Below are positions 27,713 through 36,565 of a stretch of 64,000 nt of DNA, piece by piece; position 1 is the first letter of the stretch; every line of letters begins with the position of its first letter. A program made the position numbers and the translations under genes. Below the pieces are notes generated by a model. That model was not told the DNA's origin, did no database searches, and was given only the letters and a program-made list of their open reading frames with translations. This DNA is from JAXLYX01 sp046351215 (GTDB lineage Bacteria; Myxococcota_A; Polyangia; Polyangiales; Houyiibacteriaceae): NCBI GenBank assembly GCA_046351215.1, contig JAXLYX010000012.1, positions 186,001-250,000 on the forward strand, written 5' to 3'.

Positions 27713-29278
27713 TCAGCTCGCCATCGCCCGCGCCACCACCGGCAGCACGCGCGCCGTGACGTCGATCTGCGGACGGTAGTGCATGAACAACCCTCCGAGC
27801 GTCCCGAACACCCGTGCGATCATGACGAACTCGGGCGGGAGGCCCTCGACGGGATCCCTCTCCATCGAGCCGTAGAGCGCGCGGGCCTCGGCCTCGAGCT
27901 CCTCCTTCGTCGGGAAGCGGGCCTCGCCGGCCGTCTTCGCGAACGAGCCGAGGAGGGCCTCCGCGAAGTGGAGGAGGGTGTCGTGCTTGCCGCTCCGCGT
28001 CTTGAAGCCGAGGGCGTCGAGGTTCCGGACCACGCCCTCGAGGTCGTTCACCACGAAGGCCGAGACGAGCGAGAGGTACTGCTTGCGGGTCTCGGGCGAC
28101 ATCGACTGCGTGCAGCCGAAGTCGAGGAGGACGACCTCGTCGTCCGGCGTGACGAGGAGGTTGCCCGGATGCGGATCCGCCTGGAAGCGGCCGCCTTCGA
28201 GGATCTGGCGGACGTACATCTCGAGCACGGTGCCGAGGATGTGATCGCGACGTGCCGCCGCGCTCTCGTCGCCCTGGGAGGCGAGCGCCGCGAGCTCGTC
28301 GAGCACGTCGGTGATCTTCCGGCCCTTCACGAAGTGCGTGACGAGGACCCGCGGCGTCGAGAGGCTCTCGACGACCTCGGGGATGACGATGCCCGGGCTC
28401 CCGGCGAGGAAGCGACCGACCGCCATGCCGTCGGCCGCCTCGGCTCCGAAGTCGAGCTCGCGCATGACCGACGAGCGGATCTCGCGCGTGATCGTGCCGA
28501 GGTCCATCGGGGGGAGCATCGGCGCGAGCGCCTCGAGGAAGAGCTCGAGCAGCGCGAGGTCCTGCGCGACGAGCGGCGCGATGCCGGGCCGCTGCACCTT
28601 CACGGCGACCTCGAGGCCTTCCTTCGTCGTCGCGCGATGCACCTGGCCGATGCTCGCGGCCGCGATCGGGGTCTCGTCGAAGGAGAGGAAGATCTCCTCG
28701 AGCGGCTGGGAGAGCTCGGCTTCGAGCGCGGCCTTCACGGCGGCGAAGTCGACCTGGGGCGCCGCGTCCTGGAGGACCGAGAGCTCGGTCACGTAGGAAG
28801 CCGGCACGATGTCGGGCCGCGAGGAGAGGAGCTGGCCGACCTTGAGGAAGGCGCCGCCGTGGGTCTCGGCCGCGAGGCGCAGGCGCCGGGCGTTCTTGTG
28901 GTGGAGCTCCTCGAGGCTGCGCGCCGCGATGCGGCGGGGGAGGAAGGCCGCCTTCGTCACGTGGAGGCGGTAGCTCGTCGCGACGAGGGAGAGGGATGCG
29001 CCCGTCTGCGTGAGGCGGGCGAGACGGAAGCCGGCGTCGCCGAGGTCGGCCTTGGCGCCAGCGAGGCCGCGCGACGTCGACTCGGTGAGCTCCTCGACCG
29101 TGAGGCGGAGCTCCCAGACCGTCGACTCGATGGCCGAGAGGAAGGCGTCCAGCACGCGGAGCGTCGCGCGGATTCCGTCGAAACGGACCGGACCCGCGGA
29201 GTTGCGGGCAGCGCGCGAGGCACGCGAGGACGACGAGGGGCGATGGGAGGCGGATTGGGGGAGTGCTCTCTGTTCCAT
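27713..29278 (-). CDS. ABC1/AarF/UbiB-family atypical kinase
   Basis: A 521-residue protein of the UbiB/ADCK family. It carries the family-defining K-V-G-Q-L-L-S-S-R-P-D motif, the A-x-A-A-S-I-G-Q-V-H-R-A Ala-rich nucleotide loop, V-A-V-K-V-Q-R-P with the ATP-binding Lys, D-P-H-P-G-N-L-L and L-L-D-F-G. UbiB proteins are atypical ATPases that support quinone or lipid metabolism at the membrane. The first 90 residues are Ser/Arg-rich and unconserved. No C-terminal membrane hairpin is obvious. No quinone gene is nearby. ATG 29278 is preferred because TACATT lies 7 nt before it; the upstream part of the frame is unconserved. Confidence 0.9.
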   Translation of the reverse strand: MEQRALPQSASHRPSSSSRASRAARNSAGPVRFDGIRATLRVLDAFLSAIESTVWELRLTVEELTESTSRGLAGAKADLGDAGFRLARLTQTGASLSLVATSYRLHVTKAAFLPRRIAARSLEELHHKNARRLRLAAETHGGAFLKVGQLLSSRPDIVPASYVTELSVLQDAAPQVDFAAVKAALEAELSQPLEEIFLSFDETPIAAASIGQVHRATTKEGLEVAVKVQRPGIAPLVAQDLALLELFLEALAPMLPPMDLGTITREIRSSVMRELDFGAEAADGMAVGRFLAGSPGIVIPEVVESLSTPRVLVTHFVKGRKITDVLDELAALASQGDESAAARRDHILGTVLEMYVRQILEGGRFQADPHPGNLLVTPDDEVVLLDFGCTQSMSPETRKQYLSLVSAFVVNDLEGVVRNLDALGFKTRSGKHDTLLHFAEALLGSFAKTAGEARFPTKEELEAEARALYGSMERDPVEGLPPEFVMIARVFGTLGGLFMHYRPQIDVTARVLPVVARAMAS

Positions 29279-29285
29279 GCCCCCC

Positions 29286-29313
29286 AATGTAGGTGCGTCA
29301 TCCGAGAATGCAA
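29286..29313 (-). promoter_or_regulatory. Promoter of the AarF/UbiB gene, likely leaderless
   Basis: On the minus strand TTGCAT (29308-29313), a 16-nt spacer and TACATT (29286-29291) are followed by 7 nt and the ATG. Both boxes match sigma-70 moderately. A CAATGT...ACATTG inverted repeat (left arm 29285-29290) also spans this divergent region. Confidence 0.45.
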
Positions 29314-29483
29314 CATCTTTCGGTGTCACATTGATGGATGCGCCATCCTGGACGGGCTCAGATGTCCTCGCCCGGGGACGCCGTGGCGAGGCGAAACCCC
29401 AACGGATCCGCGTGCCTCGGGCGGTCGGTCTGGTAGCTTCGCCCTCGAGCCCTCGGGAGCCGGGGGTCGAGGGAGAGGCAGCG

Positions 29484-30818
29484 ATGAGCGAGAAGGCGAA
29501 GCAGCACGCGACCCGCCTCAGGCAGGCCATCGACGAGCGTTCGGCGCTCGTCGGCATCGTGGGCATGGGCTACGTCGGTCTTCCCCTCGCGCTCGCCTTC
29601 GCGGAGAAGGGCTTCCGCGTCCTCGGCTTCGACGTCGACCAGCGCAAGATCGACGCGATCGCGGCCGGCCAGGACTACATCAAGCACCTCGGCGAGGGGC
29701 GCGTCGGCGCGGCTTCGAAGAGCGGGAAGCTCTCGGCGACGACGGACTTCGCACGTCTCGGCGAGCCGGACGCGATCCTCATCGCGGTCCCGACGCCGCT
29801 CACGGTCCATCGCGACCCGGACATGAGCTACGTCGAGGGCACGGCGCGTGCGATCGCCGCGACGCTCCGCCCCGGTCAGCTGGTCGTGCTCGAGTCGACG
29901 ACGTATCCCGGCACGACGGACGAGCTCGTGCGCGGGATCCTCGAGAAGGGCGGGCTCCACGCGTCCGAGGACTTCTTCCTCGCCTACTCGCCCGAGCGCG
30001 AGGATCCGGGCAACGCGAAGTTCGGCACGAAGACGATCCCCAAGGTCGTCGGAGGCCTCGACGAGCGCTCGGGCGACCTCGCGCAGCTCCTCTACGATCA
30101 GGTGATCTCGAGCACGGTGCGCGTCTCCTCCGCGCGGGTGGCCGAGGCCGCGAAGCTCACGGAGAACATCTACCGCGCGATCAACATCGCGCTCGTGAAC
30201 GAGCTGAAGATCGTCTACGACCGCATGGGCATCGACATCTGGGAGGTGCTCGACGCCGCGGCGACGAAGCCCTTCGGCTTCATGCGCTTCAACCCCGGGC
30301 CGGGCTGGGGCGGCCACTGCATCCCGCTCGATCCCTTCTACCTCTCGTGGAAGGCGAAGGCGTACGGCGGCTCGGCGCGCTTCATCGAGCTCGCGGGCGA
30401 GATCAACGTCGTCATGCCCGAGTACGTCGTCGGCAAGCTGACGCGCGGTCTCAACGACCAGCGCAAGGCGGTGAACGGCTCGAAGATCCTCGTGCTCGGC
30501 CTCGCCTACAAGAAGGACATCGACGATCCGCGCGAGAGCCCGGCGTTCGAGGTCATCGACCACCTGCTGCACCTCGGCGCGCTCGTCTCGTACCACGACC
30601 CCCACATCCCCGTGGCCCCGCGCATGCGGACCTGGCCGGACCTTCCGGAGATGCGCTCGGTGCCGCTCACGGCCGAGTCGATCCGCGAGTTCGACGCCGT
30701 GATGGTCGTCACGGACCACACGGCCGTCGATTACGAGCTCGTGAAGCGCGAGGCCAAGCTGATCGTCGACACGCGGGGCGTGTACCGCGAGGCGTTCGCG
30801 GGCCTCGTGAAGGCCTGA
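29484..30818 (+). CDS. Nucleotide-sugar (UDP-sugar) 6-dehydrogenase
   Basis: A 444-residue member of the UDP-glucose/GDP-mannose dehydrogenase family. The N-terminal Rossmann motif is G-M-G-Y-V-G-L-P (near 27-34); the catalytic Cys279 lies in G-W-G-G-H-C-I-P-L-D-P-F-Y; the C-terminal domain contains G-L-A-Y-K-K-D-I-D-D-P-R-E-S-P. The text around the Cys matches UDP-N-acetylglucosamine/galactosamine 6-dehydrogenases (WbpA/VipA type) more than UDP-glucose dehydrogenase. It makes a uronic acid donor for surface polysaccharide. GGGAGAGG precedes ATG 29484, and TAGCTT (29434-29439) may be its -10 box. No polysaccharide cluster adjoins it in this window. Confidence 0.92.
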   Translation: MSEKAKQHATRLRQAIDERSALVGIVGMGYVGLPLALAFAEKGFRVLGFDVDQRKIDAIAAGQDYIKHLGEGRVGAASKSGKLSATTDFARLGEPDAILIAVPTPLTVHRDPDMSYVEGTARAIAATLRPGQLVVLESTTYPGTTDELVRGILEKGGLHASEDFFLAYSPEREDPGNAKFGTKTIPKVVGGLDERSGDLAQLLYDQVISSTVRVSSARVAEAAKLTENIYRAINIALVNELKIVYDRMGIDIWEVLDAAATKPFGFMRFNPGPGWGGHCIPLDPFYLSWKAKAYGGSARFIELAGEINVVMPEYVVGKLTRGLNDQRKAVNGSKILVLGLAYKKDIDDPRESPAFEVIDHLLHLGALVSYHDPHIPVAPRMRTWPDLPEMRSVPLTAESIREFDAVMVVTDHTAVDYELVKREAKLIVDTRGVYREAFAGLVKA

Positions 30819-30825
30819 AGCCGGT

Positions 30826-32100
30826 CTACGGTTTCCGGTCGCCGAGATCGCGGAGCGCGGTCGGCGAGGCCATCGCCGCGCCGCTCTTCGCGCGCACGAG
30901 CCGCTGCGCCGGGTAGATGCTCCGATGGCCCGTGAGCAGGTAGGCGAGCACGCAGACGATCACGACGTGCGGGAACGCGTGCGCGCCGAGCAGCTCCATC
31001 GCCATGATCGAGAGCGCGAGGGGAGCGTTCGCCGAGGCGGCGAAGACCGAGGCGAGGCCGACGCCCGCGCCGAGCGCGAGCGGGAGGCCGAGCGCGCGCG
31101 CGAGCACGTTCCCGAGCGTCGCGCCGACGAAGAAGAGAGGCGTGACCTCGCCGCCGAGGAAGCCCGCGCCGATCGTCACGGCGGTGAAGACGAGCTTCAG
31201 GAGGAACGCGTACGCGGGGAGGTCCGGATCCTCGAACGCCCGCACGATCGTCGGGACGCCGAGGCCGAGGTAGTCGTCCGTGCCGACGAGCGCGTAGAGC
31301 CCGACGACGCCGAGCCCGCCGAGGAACATCCGGAAGGGGAGGCGCGGCACGTGCGTCTCGCCGAGCTTCTTCAGGCGATGGACGAGCTCGATGAAGAGCG
31401 TCGTCGTCGCCGAGACGGCGAGGGCGAAGAGGAGCCACTTCCCGAGGAGCAGCGGATCGAGCGTGACCGCCGGCGCTTCCGGGTAGGGCGTGTGCACGAT
31501 CCCGAGCGCCCGGGTGACGAGATCGCCGACGATCGAGGCGACGAGCGCCGGGACGAGCGCGTCGTATTCGACGCGTCCGAGCACCACGAATTCGAGGCCG
31601 AAGATCGTCCCGGCGATCGGCGTCCCGAAGACCGAGCCGAAGCCTCCGGCGACGCCCGCGGCGACGAGACGGCGGCGCGTCCCCTTGTCGAGCTTCAGGC
31701 GATGCGCGAGCCAGTCGGAGAGGCTCGCCCCCATCTGCACGGCCGTGCCTTCGCGTCCGGCGCTGCCGCCGAAGAGGTGCGTGAGCACCGTGCCGAGAAA
31801 CACCATCGGCGCCATGCGGAACGGGATCTCGGGGCCGTCGTCGTGGATCGTGTCGATGACGAGGTTGTTCCCGGCCTTGATCGCGCTCCCGAAGCGCTCG
31901 TAGACGAAACCCACGGCGAGGCCCGCGACGGGGAGCGCGTACACGAGGAGCGCGTGGCCCGTGCGGAACGACGTCGCTCGATCGAGGAGGAAGAGGAAGA
32001 GCGCCGACGCGGCGCCGCAGATCGCGCCCACGATCGAGCCGAGCACGATCCACTGCACGAGCGCGACGAGCCGCTCGCGGCGCCGGGAAGCGCGCGTCAT
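30826..32100 (-). CDS. CLC-family anion channel/antiporter with atypical selectivity motifs
   Basis: A 424-residue membrane protein of the chloride channel superfamily with about 10-12 helices. The usual motifs are altered: the G-S-G-I-P position reads A-G-N-N-L-V-I, G-K-x-G-P reads G-S-A-G-R-E-G-T (the gating Glu is kept), and G-x-F-x-P reads G-G-E-V-T-P-L-F-F. These changes are known in the fluoride-exporting CLC-F branch and its relatives, so F-/H+ exchange is a better guess than Cl- conduction, but this is inference. No CBS domains. The ATG overlaps the stop of the gene upstream (ATGA), leaving no room for a fluoride riboswitch directly ahead. Confidence 0.85.
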   Translation of the reverse strand: MTRASRRRERLVALVQWIVLGSIVGAICGAASALFLFLLDRATSFRTGHALLVYALPVAGLAVGFVYERFGSAIKAGNNLVIDTIHDDGPEIPFRMAPMVFLGTVLTHLFGGSAGREGTAVQMGASLSDWLAHRLKLDKGTRRRLVAAGVAGGFGSVFGTPIAGTIFGLEFVVLGRVEYDALVPALVASIVGDLVTRALGIVHTPYPEAPAVTLDPLLLGKWLLFALAVSATTTLFIELVHRLKKLGETHVPRLPFRMFLGGLGVVGLYALVGTDDYLGLGVPTIVRAFEDPDLPAYAFLLKLVFTAVTIGAGFLGGEVTPLFFVGATLGNVLARALGLPLALGAGVGLASVFAASANAPLALSIMAMELLGAHAFPHVVIVCVLAYLLTGHRSIYPAQRLVRAKSGAAMASPTALRDLGDRKP

Positions 32101-32588
32101 CCGTTCGCGTCCGGAGCGCGGACTCCGTTCGGGAGGAAGCCCTCGAGGGTCCGGAGGGCCGGATCGTCCGGATGCTCGAGCACCGTGACGGTCGTGCCGA
32201 TCCGGGCCCTCGCCGTCTCGGACGGCTCGACGACGTGGATCGTGACGATGCGCGCTCCCTCGTCGTTCCGCTCGAGCTCGACCTGCAGGACCATCTGCGC
32301 GCCTTCCGGCCGGAGCACGGCGCCGCCGGTCGACGAGGCGTAGGGAACGGCGTCCTTCACGCGGCCGCGGAGGCGCAGCCCTCGGGCCGGCAGCTCCTTC
32401 ACCCGCTCCGCGTCCTTCGCCTGCCCACGCCCGAGCGAGTGCAGGATGAAGAAGACGATGGCGAGGCCCAGCGTCGGACCGCCGATCAGGATCCCGACGC
32501 CGGTGTCGATCGCGCCGACGGCCGCGCCGCCGAAGGCGCTGATTGCGACGAGGGTCAGCGTGAGGGCGAGCGCCAGCAGGACGGACAT
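32097..32588 (-). CDS. Hypothetical membrane protein
   Basis: A 163-residue protein with two N-terminal transmembrane helices (about residues 3-25 and 30-48) and a soluble C-terminal domain of about 110 residues that looks beta-rich (V-L-R-P-E-G-A-Q-M-V-L-Q-V-E-L, then V-T-I-H-V-V). I do not recognise a family. It is translationally coupled to the CLC gene, so it may be an accessory of that transporter. The start at 32588 is backed by TAGGCT 7 nt upstream and by the position of the first helix; no Shine-Dalgarno sequence is present. Confidence 0.65.
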   Translation of the reverse strand: MSVLLALALTLTLVAISAFGGAAVGAIDTGVGILIGGPTLGLAIVFFILHSLGRGQAKDAERVKELPARGLRLRGRVKDAVPYASSTGGAVLRPEGAQMVLQVELERNDEGARIVTIHVVEPSETARARIGTTVTVLEHPDDPALRTLEGFLPNGVRAPDANG

Positions 32589-32595
32589 GCGGCCG

Positions 32596-32601
32596 AGCCT
32601 A
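32596..32601 (-). promoter_or_regulatory. Candidate leaderless -10 element (TAGGCT)
   Basis: TAGGCT on the minus strand, 7 nt (CGGCCGC) before the ATG at 32588, in the 46-bp gap after the DICT gene. It would drive the small membrane protein and the CLC gene. Confidence 0.45.
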
Positions 32602-32634
32602 GCACTCGCCGAACCCGCCGCGACCGTCGCGGGC

Positions 32635-33183
32635 CTAGCGCCGCGCGAGCCGAGTCTCGAGCCCCTCGAGCGCGGCCGCGACCAGGGCCGGATGGTGGGT
32701 GGCGAAGCCGCGGAACCGACGCTCCGCCATCCGGGTCCCACCGCCGAAGCCGTCGAGATCCTCGGCGACGATCGCCGCCTTCCACCCGCGGGCCGAGACG
32801 ACGAGGAACCACTCGAGGGCGAGCGGCTCGTTGCCGAGGGCGACGGTCCGGATCCCCGGCACGTCGGGCTCCCAATCGGGCTCGCCGTACACGACGAGCT
32901 CGGAGACGAGCGACGCCATCCGCCGGTAGCGCGGCAGCACGGGCTCGAGTCGGTTCATCCGCTCGAAGCCGGCGTGCACCTTCGCGTCCGAGAGCCGCCG
33001 ATCGAGCACCAGCTTCTCCGCGACGCGGCACCACACGCGCATGCTCTCGACGCGCGCGGTGAAGCTCTCCGGTGCGAGCTCGCCCTCGGTCCCGTCGAGC
33101 TTCGCTTCGCCGAGCGAACGCATCTCGAGGCCGAGCTCCGTGGCCTTCTTCACGACATGTCGGTAGAGGGAGAACTGGGGCAT
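32635..33183 (-). CDS. Probable DICT sensory domain protein
   Basis: A 182-residue soluble protein. The central part, H-A-G-F-E-R-M-N-R-L-E-P-V-L-P-R-Y-R, then V-V-Y-G-E-P-D, then L-A-L-E-W-F-L-V-V, fits the DICT sensory domain found with diguanylate cyclases and two-component systems, including the helix-strand order and the conserved G-x-x-D and E-W-F. Here it is free-standing with no output domain. It could regulate a partner in trans. The call rests on motif resemblance only. The gene is on the same strand as the YjdF gene, 105 bp downstream of it. Confidence 0.55.
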   Translation of the reverse strand: MPQFSLYRHVVKKATELGLEMRSLGEAKLDGTEGELAPESFTARVESMRVWCRVAEKLVLDRRLSDAKVHAGFERMNRLEPVLPRYRRMASLVSELVVYGEPDWEPDVPGIRTVALGNEPLALEWFLVVSARGWKAAIVAEDLDGFGGGTRMAERRFRGFATHHPALVAAALEGLETRLARR

Positions 33184-33288
33184 GCGCTCCGTTGGCTCGC
33201 CTGGCCGGAACCCATTCTCGGGTCGCCATCCCTCGGGCGCAAGAGCCTGGACGTGCCCATGTCAGCAACTCCCACGCCAATCCACGAC

Positions 33289-33927
33289 TCAGGACGCGGA
33301 AGTCCGAGGCCGCCCGCGAGCCCAGAGCAGGACGCAGCTGACGAGGCCTCCCACGAAGGCGTTCGCCATGTCCTTCTGGGCGTCCCAGGGATCGCCCTGG
33401 GCCCCGAGGAACATCGGCACGGCGTCCGGGTTCGCGGCCTTCGCGTAGGCCCACTCGAGGAGCTCGTAGACGAGGCTCGCCGCGCCGATCTCCGCGAGCG
33501 TCACCTGGCTCGCGACGAAGCCACGGAGGCCGGCCTTCCGGACGAGGAGCTCGCGGATCGGTACGGCTCCGAGCAAGCCGAAGGCGGCGTGGACCACGCG
33601 GTCGTACGGGTTCCGTGACCAGCCCCAGCTCGCCCACTCGCCGAAGACCGGCGCTTCGTTGTAGCCGTAATGTGCTCCGACCTCGTGCATCAGGAAGAAG
33701 ACGGCGAGGGCGAGGTAGGAGGCGTTCGAGAAACGGAAGCGACGGTACGTGAGCGCGAGCCAGGGAACGGAGACGAAGACCAGCGCGTTCTCGGAGACGT
33801 AGAGATAGACGTACCGTGGCTCGATCGCGGCGAGCACGACGCCGAGCACGACCGCGCCGAGGCAGAGGGCCGGCACGAGGTGCGAGTCCGGGGTCGGGTT
33901 CGTCGAGGCGCCTTCCACGCCGGACAT
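33289..33927 (-). CDS. YjdF/DUF2238-family inner membrane protein
   Basis: A 212-residue polytopic membrane protein. Family hallmarks are H-E-V-G-A-H-Y-G-Y-N-E-A-P, then R-N-P-Y-D-R-V-V-H-A-A-F-G-L, then G-A-Q-G-D-P-W-D-A-Q-K-D-M near the C-terminus, with about six hydrophobic segments. Function in bacteria is unknown. ATG 33927 is selected over a GTG at 33954 because GGCGAGG precedes it. It is 28 bp downstream of the glutamyl-cyclotransferase-like gene and may share its transcript. Confidence 0.85.
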   Translation of the reverse strand: MSGVEGASTNPTPDSHLVPALCLGAVVLGVVLAAIEPRYVYLYVSENALVFVSVPWLALTYRRFRFSNASYLALAVFFLMHEVGAHYGYNEAPVFGEWASWGWSRNPYDRVVHAAFGLLGAVPIRELLVRKAGLRGFVASQVTLAEIGAASLVYELLEWAYAKAANPDAVPMFLGAQGDPWDAQKDMANAFVGGLVSCVLLWARGRPRTSAS

Positions 33928-33955
33928 CCTCGCCCGATCCCGTCCGGAATTCACG

Positions 33956-34489
33956 TCACGAACGACGGCCGAACGAGCGCAGCCGGTCGAACGAGTGGAC
34001 GAGCCAGGGAACCGCGGAGGCGACGAGGGGGACGTGCACCGTCTCGAGGCGGGCGAGCTCCTCGATCCAGGGCTCGGGCAGATCGTTCTCGCGTGCGCCT
34101 CGAATCAAGAGCTCCACGTAGCGTCTCGACGGCCGGAGGCCCGGTACGGGATCGCGGGCCCGGTACGCCGTCGCAACGATGCGCGAGCCGTCGCGGGTCT
34201 CGACCTGCACGGCGATGCGATCGTAGCCGCGGCCCTCGATGCGATCGAGATGCGCCATCGCCGTCGGCGTGAGCCGGTGGAGCACGCCGTGCACTGTCGC
34301 CCCCGGCTCGGGCTCGACGCTCGCGAACGCGGGCTCGAGCAGGGGGATGCCGCGGCGCACGAAGCGGAGCGCGTGGTCGCGGAGCAGGGCCGGCTCGCTG
34401 CGGAGCGGCTCGATGCGTCGTCGCCCGACGAGCACGTGGCGGCAGGTGTTCGCGCCGAACGCGAAGTAGGCGACGACGTCGTCGCTCAT
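33956..34489 (-). CDS. Gamma-glutamylcyclotransferase-like (AIG2/GGCT fold) protein
   Basis: A 177-residue soluble protein with the GGCT-fold opening Y-F-A-F-G-A-N-T, a central V-H-G-V-L-H-R-L-T and the catalytic-type Glu in R-I-E-G-R-G-Y. GGCT-fold enzymes form pyroglutamate from gamma-glutamyl peptides or amines; related plant-type members have other roles, so the reaction is uncertain. Its ATG overlaps the stop of the CoA-transferase gene (ATGA), which indicates co-expression with it. Confidence 0.65.
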   Translation of the reverse strand: MSDDVVAYFAFGANTCRHVLVGRRRIEPLRSEPALLRDHALRFVRRGIPLLEPAFASVEPEPGATVHGVLHRLTPTAMAHLDRIEGRGYDRIAVQVETRDGSRIVATAYRARDPVPGLRPSRRYVELLIRGARENDLPEPWIEELARLETVHVPLVASAVPWLVHSFDRLRSFGRRS

Positions 34490-35721
34490 GCGTGGGCGCG
34501 GTGTGCTCCGAGGAGCGCGTCGGTGTGCTCGCCGAGCCGAGGCGGGCGGGTGTCGACGGAGGATGCGAGTGGAGCCGGCACGGCCGCCGTCGCGCCCGCG
34601 GGCCTCCGGGAAGCGAGCTGCGGATCTTCGAGCGCCTCGGTGATCGTGAGCACCGGCGAGACGGGCACGGCCTCGAGGTCGAGCGTCCGCAGCCACTCGT
34701 CGCGGGTCTTGCGGAGCAGCGCCGTCGAGAGGAGCGCGCGGAGCTGCGGTCCGAGCACGAAGCGCCCCGGAAGCGGGATCTTGCCGAGATCGCCGAGGCC
34801 CACCTGACGTGCGAGCGCCGACCAGAACTTGTCCTCGTCGACGATGCCGACGGCGAGGTACTTCCCGTCGCGCGTCCGGAAGAGATCGTAGTGGGGAAGG
34901 AGGTGGAGCCGCAGCCGCTCGATCTTCCCGAAGAGCTTCGAGCCCCGCACGGCCTTGCCCACCTTCGCCGCGAGCGGCCCGGCCTTCGGCGAGCGGAGCG
35001 CCTCGACGAGCGTCTCGCGCATGCCCGTCGGGACGCCCTTGCCGCGCACGAGCTTCTCGAGCTTCGGCAGCTGCTTGTCGAGCTCGAGATCCGCCGGGAT
35101 CAGGCCCTCGCCCCAGACGTAGGACCACGAGAGCACGGTGTCCGTGAGCGCGACGTCGACGAAGCGACCCTTGCCGTCCTTGGTGCGCGCGAAGAGCGCG
35201 GCGAGGATCGACGTCGCCGCCGTCATCGACGAGGAGAGATCCGCGATCGGTAGGGCCGAGCCGTGCGGCACGTCCTCGGCGTCGCGTCCGATGTCGCAGG
35301 CGCCGACGAGCGCCTGGAGGTTGAGATCGTGCCCCGGGCGATCGCGGTACGGACCGCTCTGCCCGTAGGCGCTGATCGAGCAGTACACGAGCGACGGATG
35401 CTCGCGCAGGAGCTGCTCCGCGCCGAAGCCGAGCTCGGCGAGCACGCCCGGACGGAAGCCCTCGACCACGACGTCGACCGTCGGCAGGAGCTTGCGGAGC
35501 GCCTCGCGATCGGCGGGGTCCTTGAGGTCGACGACGACGCTCTTCTTGCCGCCGTTCACCAGCTCGAAGAGGCGACCCGCGAAGCGACCCGTGTCGCCCT
35601 TCGGCGGCTCCACCTTGATCACCTCGGCCCCGAGCGAGGCGAGGACCATGGTCGCGTACGGACCCGGGAGGTTCTGCGTGAAGTCGAGGACGCGGATGCC
35701 TGCGAGGGGAGGAGTGGACAT
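34486..35721 (-). CDS. CaiB/BaiF-family CoA-transferase
   Basis: A 411-residue class III CoA-transferase or racemase. It begins L-A-G-I-R-V-L-D-F-T-Q-N-L-P-G-P, has G-A-E-V-I-K-V-E near residue 32, and the catalytic Asp132 in R-P-G-H-D-L-N. Such enzymes swap CoA between acids or epimerise 2-methylacyl-CoA; the close relatives of alpha-methylacyl-CoA racemase take part in branched-chain or sterol side-chain degradation. It lies 116 bp downstream of the TetR gene on the same strand, so it may belong to the same regulon as the divergent SDR operon. Confidence 0.9.
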   Translation of the reverse strand: MSTPPLAGIRVLDFTQNLPGPYATMVLASLGAEVIKVEPPKGDTGRFAGRLFELVNGGKKSVVVDLKDPADREALRKLLPTVDVVVEGFRPGVLAELGFGAEQLLREHPSLVYCSISAYGQSGPYRDRPGHDLNLQALVGACDIGRDAEDVPHGSALPIADLSSSMTAATSILAALFARTKDGKGRFVDVALTDTVLSWSYVWGEGLIPADLELDKQLPKLEKLVRGKGVPTGMRETLVEALRSPKAGPLAAKVGKAVRGSKLFGKIERLRLHLLPHYDLFRTRDGKYLAVGIVDEDKFWSALARQVGLGDLGKIPLPGRFVLGPQLRALLSTALLRKTRDEWLRTLDLEAVPVSPVLTITEALEDPQLASRRPAGATAAVPAPLASSVDTRPPRLGEHTDALLGAHRAHA

Positions 35722-35837
35722 CGGAGTGCGAGAAGCGTGGGGTCCGGGATCGCCCCGGTCGAGGGTCGATCCGAGCGATCGCGTGGGGTTCCGCCGGAAG
35801 GGTGAAGGCCTCGGGCGACCAGGCGCCGGGACCTCTC

Positions 35838-36497
35838 CTACTTCGCCGCCGCCCGCGCCTTGCCGAGAGCGACGGCGCCGTCGCCGAGGGCGACGAAGAG
35901 GCCGGCGAGATCGTCGACGAGCTCCTCGCGGGGACGGACCAGCTGTCCGTCGAGGACCTCGAGGAGCACCTCGATCGTCCCGCCGACGAGCATCGCGGAC
36001 GCGATCTCGGCGATCGGATGCGCACCCTCCGCTCCGTGGTGCTGGTGACCGTAGACGGCGAGCACGTTCGCGAGCTGGCGGATCGCCGCACGTCGATGCG
36101 CTTCCGCCGCGCTCGACCGATCGAGCTCGCGGAAGAGCACCCGGGCCCGCCTCGGATCGTCGAGGAGATGGCCGACCACGGTGCCGAGGACGTGGCGCGC
36201 GAGCGCACGGGTGTCGTCTCCCCGCACCGCGGACTCGGCCGCGGCCGTCAGGGCGCGGGTCGCGAGCTCGGTCGTGAGCTCGTCGACGACCGCGGCGACG
36301 AGCGCGTCGAGATCGGTGAAGCTCTCGTAGAAGTACCGCTTGCCCACCTTCGCGGCCTTGCTGAGCGACTCGATCGTGACGTTCCCGAATCCCTCGGTCG
36401 CCATGAGCTCGAGGCCGGCGTCGAGCAGCTTGCGACGCCGGGCCGCGACGCGCTCGGCCGCGGACTCGCCGAGGTAGGGCCGGACCGGAGAGGGCAT
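35838..36497 (-). CDS. TetR-family transcriptional regulator
   Basis: A 219-residue regulator. The N-terminal helix-turn-helix is L-L-D-A-G-L-E-L-M-A-T-E-G-F-G, then T-I-E-S-L-S-K-A-A-K-V-G, then Y-F-Y-E-S-F (about residues 25-70). The C-terminal ligand domain is helical and ends in an Ala/Lys tail. ATG 36497 is chosen because a possible earlier ATG (36572) would start inside the operator palindrome. The gene is divergent from the operon beginning at 36684, with a 20-bp inverted repeat between them; it probably represses that operon, and perhaps itself and the CoA-transferase, until an acyl-CoA-like ligand binds. Confidence 0.92.
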   Translation of the reverse strand: MPSPVRPYLGESAAERVAARRRKLLDAGLELMATEGFGNVTIESLSKAAKVGKRYFYESFTDLDALVAAVVDELTTELATRALTAAAESAVRGDDTRALARHVLGTVVGHLLDDPRRARVLFRELDRSSAAEAHRRAAIRQLANVLAVYGHQHHGAEGAHPIAEIASAMLVGGTIEVLLEVLDGQLVRPREELVDDLAGLFVALGDGAVALGKARAAAK

Positions 36498-36565
36498 GGG
36501 CGCCAACGTCGCACGATTCCCGGCGCCGACCAACCGCGCTGCGATGCTCCGAGGCGGAGGTCGCC

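Noticed and set aside
32101..32596. Fluoride riboswitch ahead of the CLC gene
   Set aside because: The CLC start overlaps the preceding coding region and the sequence before that gene shows no riboswitch-like conserved core.
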